This document shows, piece after piece, positions 56,740 through 64,000 of a stretch of 64,000 nt of DNA (its first letter is position 1; every line of letters begins with the position of its first letter). The position numbers were made by a program, and so were the translations under genes. The stretch lies in NCBI GenBank assembly GCA_963921825.1, contig OY997595.1, positions 69,429,572 to 69,493,571 of the forward strand, in the 5' to 3' direction. The notes beneath the pieces were generated by a model. That model was not told the origin of the DNA. It was given only the letters and a program-made list of their open reading frames with translations, and searched no databases. Source of the DNA: Erodium maritimum (taxonomy: Eukaryota > Streptophyta > Magnoliopsida > Geraniales > Geraniaceae).

Positions 56740-59127
56740 GTTTCTGTCATAGCCCATGGGTGGTCACCGTCACCGTCACGACCAGACTAGCCCTTGTAGT
56801 GGATGGGAGTGGGGTTGGTCCGATGAGACTCAGACGGAGTTCACGGACATAGAGTTTCTTGATTCCCTTACTGAAGAAGAATATGATTTCGATAATGTTG
56901 TGCGGTGGCGTGAAGAAAAACGTCGCCGTGAGAGATCTCATCGTTGCAGGTGGTGGCCAGACCTACGTGATTGGCTGGATGCCAAGAGTGGGACTGCTCG
57001 GAAGGGACTAGATCTCCCTCACCATGGATGGGCTCAGACGGTAGGCGTTGGTTCTCGCCGTCACGGTCGAGCACGATGCTCTAGTTCACGACCTGTTTCT
57101 ATTAGGAACGTTTCTCGGAGGCCAGGACTAGTGATCTCTACCCTGCCTCAGCTTGCTGCTGTATCACCTGTGACCGTGCCCTCTCAGATTGGTTGCGTTC
57201 CTACTTCTGATCCAACCACCCTGTCCAGTGCCATGGTTGTTGGTCGTCCGGCATAAGTCCGACAAGGTGGTGATACTGTTGTGGCTCCTCTATTCTCCTC
57301 GTTTTCTTGTGTTCATGTCGTATCTACATCGGCTGTTTTAGGTGAGTATTTAAGGTCTTCTTTTGCCGACATGGTCGGTGCCGGCCCTCCCAGAAGAGGC
57401 TCACGGGTGAAGGGGTTAAGGGAGGTGTTGTCATGGCCTCCACCTCTTTGCCCACTGGTTTTGCTTCAACACCATTGAATCGAGAGGCCACGGTAAGAAA
57501 AAAGCAGGTGCTAAACTTGTTGTACCGAATAGAAATTATCCGCTTTTCATTCTTTACCCGTCTACGGCTAGTGACCATGTGAAGACTCTTTTTTCTAGGT
57601 TGGAGACATTGCTGCCGTGGACGCTAAGGACAACCTCGCTTCTAAAGGCACTTGTTACGTTTTTGTGTACTTCACGAATTCTAATGCTGTTGTTCGTGCT
57701 GTTTCTACCTTGAACGATTACTTGATTCAGGGGTGCATAATTCAGGTAAAAATGAGAAAAAAAAATCAAAGAGGCTATTTCTTTGGCTGCTGAGAACCCT
57801 TCTTCCGCTATCAGGGTTAGGTCCTCTTCTAGGGCCCGACGGGTGTCCACTCTAGCAACTTCTCCTTCTAGTTCAGACGATTCTTGTCAGTGTTCTCTAT
57901 CTTTTTCTCTTGGTTTCAAGACGCTTCCGTCCTTTAGATGTGATAGGGGTAGCTAACAACTCTACTACAACGAACACTCTCAATATTGGCTTGCAATTAG
58001 TAGGGATTATTGGGGGTCATCTCTTTGAGTTGGGCTCGAGGGTCTTTTGTTGTCCTGTTTAGACCAAATTGTTTCAACGTCTTTGGCGGTGGATGATCGA
58101 AAGGATCTTCGTCCTTGATTTTTTTATATTCACAAATTGTGCTGACCGTGTTCTTTTTGGAGGTCGTCTTTTGTGGGTCGATGTTGTCGGCCGCCCCGTT
58201 GTATGCTAGAGCAACGATTCTATTTCAGAGATTGTTTGTACGGTTGGGTGACTTATTACCATTCACCTGTACTCTTTGTTGTCGACTCAATCGTCCAAGG
58301 CTTGTTCTCTAGTCCACGTCTTGGATGATTCGTTGGATAGATGGATTGTTGAGTCTCATTATCCTGGTTTCAGTGTGAATGTGCTTCTCGAGCCAATATT
58401 CGCAGAGTCCATTCATTGTCTTCCCCTGGATGGGCTGTATGTGGGCATCACCTCAACCGTTGGGGACGGGAGTCATTTTTTACCCTCTTTACCGGTACTG
58501 GTTTCTCCCTAGTCGACCAATCTCCTCCACGAACTGTTGGGGCTACGCCAAGCAGTGAAGAGGCTTTACCGATTAATTCTTTAGGGTCGGTGGAAGTAAG
58601 TCGGATAGGTGGAGGATAGGGTGAAGAACGAATATGATGAGTTGATCTCTACTTTGAACTTCTATGCTGGTGTGGATAGGGCTCTCGTCCCGCTTGCAGA
58701 TTGATTGGCGCAACCTCTACAAGCTGGAGTATCTGACGACCTTACCCTTTTGGGAGCTCCCTTGGTTTCGCCCCCTCCGCCGCTTCAGATTGACGGTGTT
58801 GATTCCCTCCCCAAAACATATGTGTTTTCAGGGTTTTCCTCGCCGTTCATTGATGGATGCACTGGAAAGAGCATCATTGACACTGTGGCGAGGTTTGTAG
58901 AAAGCTTGAAGGTTCGCTATCGAGTCTCGGATGAAGAAGGCTTCAAGAATATTAAAGTGATGTTGAGCCCTCACTTTAGTACAAGGTTTCGAGTCCTATT
59001 GAGATCACTTGATTGTATTTCCCTATTTACTGATGCTGACCTTTAAACCCGACTCGTATTCGAATTTGTGAGTACTTTGCTTTATATCGTTTTCTTTATT
59101 TATAAATTTATTTCTCCTTGATAAAAA
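56740..59127 (+). mobile_element. Degenerate LINE ORF1 region, RRM type
   Basis: Around 57575-57750 the plus strand reads an RNA-recognition-motif-like fold (GDIAAVDAKDNLASKGTCY, then VFVYFTNSNAVVRAVSTLN), preceded by basic and Ser-rich sequence (56756-57256). Further on, RLLWVDVVGRPVV (about 58160) resembles the DUF4283/'WV…G.P' part of plant LINE ORF1. Frames are broken repeatedly. A last frame at 58705-59046 has no family I know. The end (TTTATTTCTCCTTGATAAAAATAAAA, 59098-59123) looks like a LINE tail. No reverse transcriptase follows. RRM-bearing LINE ORF1s of the BNR type are known from plants. Assignment is tentative. Confidence 0.4.
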
Positions 59128-59347
59128 TAAAATCATACAATTGACTCGAACAATTATCAGAATAGAACGACCGAATTGTTGAAATAATTTCTTCTTGTCA
59201 GCCTATTGCAAAATGAGAGTGCTTTTTAATGCAACATTATGATCACGTAGACGTCACGGTGCATAAATGAAATTGAGGTTCGTATCAACAAATACTCAAA
59301 AGATACAACAACAGTTAAACGCAAGAATCATGAACAATCTGTAACAC
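59128..59347. other. 3' flank of the kinase gene
   Basis: AT-rich, probably including the kinase 3' UTR on the minus strand. Confidence 0.45.
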
Positions 59348-61550
59348 TTATTTCATTACCGTCCTATTACTATCTCCATGACGCCTGTAAGGATCACGCA
59401 TCTTCTGCACCTCCATCATGGCACCAAAAACACCGAAAGCATCACTGGCACTCTCATCAGGACCTCCACCGCCATCGTCATCGCTAGTCTGGTCGTCAAG
59501 CGCCAACAAGTCATCTCCATACTTGACACTCTCGATCCTCATGTTCTGCATCACCTTGCCCTTATTGGGCTCGTATCCTTTCAAAAGGCTAACCACTTCC
59601 ATCATCTTGGGCCTCTTCTGAGGCTCGCTCTGCACGCACATTGCCGCCACATTTATGGCCTGTTTGAATTGGTTCTCGTCGAAACTTCCCCTCAGCTTAG
59701 GGTCAGCAATGTCTTTGAACCTACCCTTGACAATCAGCGGCTCGGCCCACTCGGTGATGGTCCTCTTGACGCCGCCGGGGAGCTTTTCGATGGGCTTCCG
59801 GCCTGTGAGGATCTCTAGGAGGAGGATGCCGAAGCTGTAGACGTCGCAGCTCTCGGAGACTTTGCCCCACATGGCGTATTCGGGTGCTAAGTAGCCCAAT
59901 GTGCCTTTGACGCGGGTTGTCATGTGGCTCACCCCTTCCGGGATCAGTTTTGCGAACCCGAAGTCCGCTACCAGGGGCTCGAAGTCGGAGTCTAGGAGCA
60001 CGTTGCTGGCCTTGATGTCTCTGTGGATGATATGGGGTGTTACTTGGTGGTGCAAGTACCTACATGACAAGTATGTAACAACAAAATCGTGAGCCTATAT
60101 ATCAAGATCTTAAATAACGTTAGGCGTTAGTCGGATGGGTAGGGTTTTCGAAGATTAATAGATGATTAGTCGAGAATTAATCGGATTTATTTTTTTATTT
60201 TTGTAATTTCTTAAAAATATTTTATTATATATATATATAAAACAGCAATAAACATTTTGAAAAAAAAAATATATTTTTACATTCATATCCTTAAACGAAA
60301 ATAAACAATTTTAATATTTTTATAAAAAAATAAAAACCGACAACAAACAATTAAAAATTAATATGATATTATACTGGAAAGACAAAAACGTGTCAATAAA
60401 CAAATAAACAACATTAACATCCACAAGTATTTAAAATATAAATATGTATCATCTATGATTATCAGACTTGTAATTAACTTTAAAAATAAAAAGTACATAT
60501 ATTTAAGATATATTTTAATCATGATAAATATATAAAATGATTAACGATAAATATTTAAGATAAAAACATAGAAAAATCGGATGAGTGTTGTAAAAATACT
60601 GCCTAGCTAGGTGCCGATTAATCATCGCCTAGACGGGTATTTTTATAACAGTGATCCATTTTTTCCAAATCTGCCTAAAACCGTTAATTTGTTAAAATCA
60701 AGTCGTTGTTCTAAAAAATTAATCTCCAGCTAGACCGATTTTTAGAACACTGTTATATATGGACATTAGGAATGCAATAAGATGTCTCTAGTCATAGCCT
60801 TACACAAGGCCTTCGGCTGAGCCCATGACGATCTTCATTCTTTTCTTCCAATCAAGCTGAGCATCGCCAGCAAATTGGCCATGAAGATGAGATAAGAGAC
60901 TCAGATTAGGCATGTAATCATACACTATAAGCCGTTGGTCCGTCCCTACGCAATACCCTCTCAGTCCCAACAAATTCTTGTGCCTCACCCTTCCAAGAAC
61001 CTCGACTTCTACTGCAAACTCCATCTCGGCCTTGGAGTTCATGGCCTTTAACTTCTTCACAGCTATCTACAAAACAAACCAACATATATAAATCTCGCTT
61101 TGCTTTAAAAAACAAGTGTTTCAATTAAATGGTAATTACCTGAAGACCATCAGAGGTTTTTCCCCAATATACACTCCCGAAACCACCCTCACCAAGTTTG
61201 TTCTCCTCGGAGAAACCATTGGTAGCTGTATGCAATTCCTTGTACGTGAATATCCTCCAAGGGGAATTGTTGCCTCCACCACCCGTTGGTACCCTATATA
61301 TGTATGATTATTTTTTGATCAACAATTTTTTTGATTTATAAACCCAAACACTTTTTAAGATAGAAAAATTAGACAAAGTATTCTCGATAAATGAACAGAA
61401 TTAGTATTTTTACAACGGAACCTCAACAAACCGAAACTATACTCAATAAAAAAAACCCTACAAATCTCACTCATGTAAGAGACATATACAAAAAAGTACG
61501 TACCCTTCGTCCACCTTCTCGGATCCACAGCAACTCATGGCTGATCCCAT
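59348..61550 (-). CDS. PTI1-like receptor-like cytoplasmic kinase (At3g15890 type)
   Basis: Complete minus-strand gene with four exons: 61550-61504, 61293-61140, 61066-60804 and 60059-59348. All introns are GT-AG and phases agree; the product is 391 residues. The start MGSAMSCCGS gives an N-myristoylation Gly2 and two adjacent Cys for palmitoylation, so the protein is probably at the plasma membrane. Kinase motifs are intact: glycine loop GEGGFGSV (50-57), ATP-binding Lys71 in IAVKK, HRD (167-169) in IIHRDIKASN, DFG (187-189), and APE (213-215) after a TTRVKGTLGYL activation segment. An acidic tail (DDQTSDDDGGGG) ends in PYRRHG. PTI1-type kinases act in immune and oxidative signalling; the exact role here is unknown. 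Intron 3 carries small foldback repeats. This is the only fully intact host gene in the window. Confidence 0.92.
60060..60803. repeat. Foldback repeats inside kinase intron 3
   Basis: Two short palindromes at 60587-60649 (ends GTTGTAAAAATAC and GTATTTTTATAAC, core GCCTAG…CTAG) and 60706-60750 (GTTGTTCTAAAAAA … TTTTTAGAACAC). Near 60118 there is a GTTAGGCGTTAGTCGG fragment. All resemble the ends of the hAT-type element at 22531-37187 and are probably relatives. Confidence 0.5.
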
Positions 61551-62290
61551 AGCTGTTACTATGGATTACTGGAGAGAAAAACATGAACATTGATGGAGTT
61601 TATAAATCCATGTAACGTGGTTTCAGTCACAGCCGACCTAGGCCGGCTTCAATACATGTCTCACTCTTACCATTCACCACAGGACGTTTTTTTTATATTT
61701 GTTGAAAACTGGTTAGCAAGTAATTATAAGTGTAGAAATGAAATATTTAATTAATTGGTTTATGATAATTAGATTAGAGAGCGGCAGCTTGGATGCATAC
61801 CATGCCACATGGAGACACCACATTTGATGATAACTTGCCGTTGACATTGACATGAGATTCTATCTTACGATTCCTCCCAATGACAAAAAGACAATCCAAA
61901 GTGTGTACAAAAATGTCTTCGGTCTGTTCAATATGTCATTCACTAAAATATATAATGTGTATGTGAATTATTTTATATTTGTTTATTAAATTGACTTGAA
62001 ACTTAGAAGAAGAAAGTTGAGCGACTGGGTACGGTGCTGCTCTTTGGAGTTCTAGCTTTCCATCGGTTGTTTCGAGTTGGGGTCTGCATTGGTCATTGAG
62101 GAGAGTTGTGAGGATGAAGCTCGGCGAGGGGAGGGACCCTGTGGTGGTTATTCCAAAATTAGAGAGAGTACATAACTACGCATGTGTACGGTGCACCTAC
62201 AGTTAGAAGCCCATTCTATTCCGTCCGGGTAATAAAAAACACAATTTCTTATTTCTACCAATTTCTGACTATAGGTACTCGTAGTGATAC
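61551..62290. other. 5' flank of the kinase gene
   Basis: Probably the promoter region of the minus-strand kinase. I see no clear TATA box and no other gene. Confidence 0.4.
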
Positions 62291-62360
62291 GTGTAGGTAG
62301 TGATTCTGAGGTGAGAACTGTAAAGTAGTGCCTTTTGGTGTTGATTCTATATGAAATGTT
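62291..62360 (+). repeat. Displaced copy of the EFL1 stop codon and 3' UTR
   Basis: Starts GTGTAGGT and matches 14206-14275 with roughly nine differences in 70 bp. No EFL1 coding sequence precedes it. It is followed at 62365-62397 by GGGAAAATTTCAGTTTAATA, which resembles the end of the Mutator-like elements at 16629-21200. Confidence 0.75.
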
Positions 62361-62398
62361 TAGTGGGAAAATTTCAGTTTAATATCCTGTTAAATATA

Positions 62399-64000
62399 TT
62401 TTTTTGATAAACGAGGGGAAATTTTATTATACGAGAAGAGGAATACAATAAAAGCAGAATACCAGACCAAAGAGATCGATTCCGAGTAAACTAAACAATG
62501 AAGAAACAAAACGATAATTGTTTGTACCACAAGAAACCAAACAATATACACCAAAAAACAAGGAGAAAAACTTCGTAACATCTACAGGAAAAACATCAAA
62601 CCAAAATACGCAGCCGTGCAAACTGAGACTGATTTGAGCAAACATGTAGCTCGAAGAAGAGTGAGAGATAATGTCTGCAACCACCACAAGGATGTCTCCA
62701 CAAGAACATTGATTGATATGAATTGTAGGTACCAATTTCTTTCCATAGCTGTACTCTGACATTTTCATTGGACGGAGCATAGACATGTGTCATAACTATC
62801 GGGGACTGAGATCCCACCTACATACCAAACCACAAAAAAGAAATCTTCAAAGGAATACAATCAGAACAAAGGATTCATGTTTCCAGATTAACAATAGATC
62901 ATCAGAAACTTTTTCAGCAGGAGAAAAAGCATACTCCCAATTACCAAGAAAACCACAACTTCTTATAACGGAAGGAAAGAAAGATGCTGATCAATTGAGT
63001 AGAGGTGGAAGACCATACTTAAAAGCATCCAGTTCCTCATCATCACAAAAGTCTTCATAAAAATCATCCTCATCACCTTCCAAATCCAGGCTTTCAGGCA
63101 CCTCCAAATCAAGATTGTTGAATCGATCTATAGCAGAGTCAACAGATTTCAACGCTTTAATTCCAACCTTCTTTACACAATCCCAATTCTCTTGACGAGC
63201 CTCACGATCTTTGCTTTTAGGACTTGCCTGAGAAAGAACCGTCGTCTGATATAAAACTGAGGCTTTATTTTTCTTTTGTCGCTTCCCATATTTTTGTGGA
63301 TGAGAAGATGTTTGCGGTACACGCAAAATAGAATCCGAAGGATTTCCTGAATTAGAACGAGTTGTACTAATAGAAGGATCCTTTAAAGATATAGATAAGT
63401 CTTTTTCAGCTTCCACAGTGTCAGAATTCGAAAAAGAATTAGCTACACTGGATTATGAGTTATCAATAGGTTCAACTGATCTTTTTGGCTGTTCCAATCT
63501 TAATTCGAAGAGGATTCTGGCAAACTTATAGTCGGAGAAATTTTTTCCATAACTTCTGCAATATCGACTCTTGTAACGCAGAGAGGAAAACTAAAAGCCC
63601 CCCAAAACAAACTTCATAATTAACAAATCAACTTTGGAGTTTCTATGGATCAACATGAAGACTTTATCAAAAGAGGCCGAATCAGGATCATAATCACAAA
63701 TAGAATGCAAAAGTGTACCCAAGGATTTTCCAATAGCCTTAACAGAATTCTCAGTGCTCCCATGAAAAGGAATACCCTCCACTTTAACCAATTGAAAAAA
63801 AACCCCAAATAGTAACCACAATACCTGAATTACTCACCAACTCAAACCAAGGCTTCAAACGAACCCATTTTTCTTTCTCTAAGGAGTCTCTGAGAAACGA
63901 ATTAAGAAAAGTAAGTAGGATAATGCGATGGCCAAAAGAGCGGAGAATGATATCCTCTAAGCCTAACGTTTTGAGCACCCCTTTATATTGAGAAGCAGAC
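62399..64000 (-). mobile_element. L1-type LINE, internally deleted, runs off the window
   Basis: The reversed tail (T-run then GATAAACG) is at 62399. 62596-62990 on the minus strand reads part of the ORF2 endonuclease (NWEYAFSPAEKVSDDLLLIW and IVMTHVYAPSNENVRVQLW) with stops, after which the sequence goes straight to the tail with no reverse transcriptase. Upstream lies ORF1. The insertion is flanked on the left by the EFL1 3' UTR copy. Confidence 0.7.
62991..63978 (-). pseudogene. LINE ORF1 remnant (DUF4283-like)
   Basis: 63784-63978 and 63591-63821 are overlapping frames that together resemble the DUF4283 RNA-binding domain (GHRIILLTFLN, KWVRLKPWFE, VKVEGIPFHGSTENSVKAIG). 62991-63416 is the C-terminal part, with Ser/Lys-rich sequence and the acidic end EGDEDDFYEDFCDDEELDAF. 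At least one frameshift (near 63800) and a stop region at 63420-63590 break it. The N-terminus lies beyond the window edge. Confidence 0.6.

Noticed and set aside
59378..59818. 146-codon plus-strand frame with many His/Leu residues
   Set aside because: It is the antisense of kinase exon 4.

Overview
This is a gene-poor, transposon-rich piece of a flowering-plant nuclear genome, most likely a dicot. Genes have short GT-AG introns, there are plant LTR retrotransposon lineages (Athila, chromovirus, Copia), L1-type LINEs, hAT, Mutator and PIF/Harbinger DNA elements, and no bacterial operon signals. All identifications were made by reading translations and repeats by eye; no database was searched.

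Only three host-type loci are recognisable. (1) 9853-11185 is a 5'-truncated OEP61/TPR7-like gene (chloroplast outer-envelope Hsp70 co-receptor) with four exon blocks and intact splice sites. (2) It runs in frame, with no stop codon, into an intronless EFL1-like GTPase (ribosome 60S maturation) at 11186-14210. That gene is nearly complete but carries one net -2 frameshift at 11816. (3) 59348-61550 on the minus strand is a complete four-exon PTI1-like receptor-like cytoplasmic kinase of 391 residues.

Layout. 1-2561: AT-rich DNA with no gene recognised. 2562-4850: two minus-strand LINE-related insertions. 6660-8811: a complete PIF/Harbinger element with TAA target duplications, terminal inverted repeats and one intact 470-residue transposase. 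8812-14210: the OEP61/EFL1 locus. 15197-16378: a LINE-like relic. 16619-21208: three long-armed Mutator-like foldback elements, one nested in another, each with an 8-10 bp target duplication. 21691-22403: a hAT-type MITE. 22471-49900: a nest in which an old minus-strand chromovirus was hit by a hAT-type element; that element was hit by an ORF1-only LINE derivative, and the LINE by a very young 11.25-kb Athila. A separate 8.46-kb Copia element sits near the 3' end of the same chromovirus. 50124-52571: a Tekay/Del-like LTR with a short tail. 53285-56685: pieces of two Copia elements joined by a single LTR of the same family as the nested Copia. 56740-59127: a degenerate RRM-type LINE ORF1. 59348-61550: the kinase gene. 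62291-62360: a stray copy of the EFL1 stop codon and 3' UTR. 62399-64000: an internally deleted LINE running off the window.

The strongest leads are the OEP61-EFL1 in-frame junction, the displaced EFL1 3' UTR copy 48 kb away, the ORF1-only LINE family present in two insertions, and the nested retroelements, which can be ordered from their target duplications and, for Athila and Copia, their LTR divergence.
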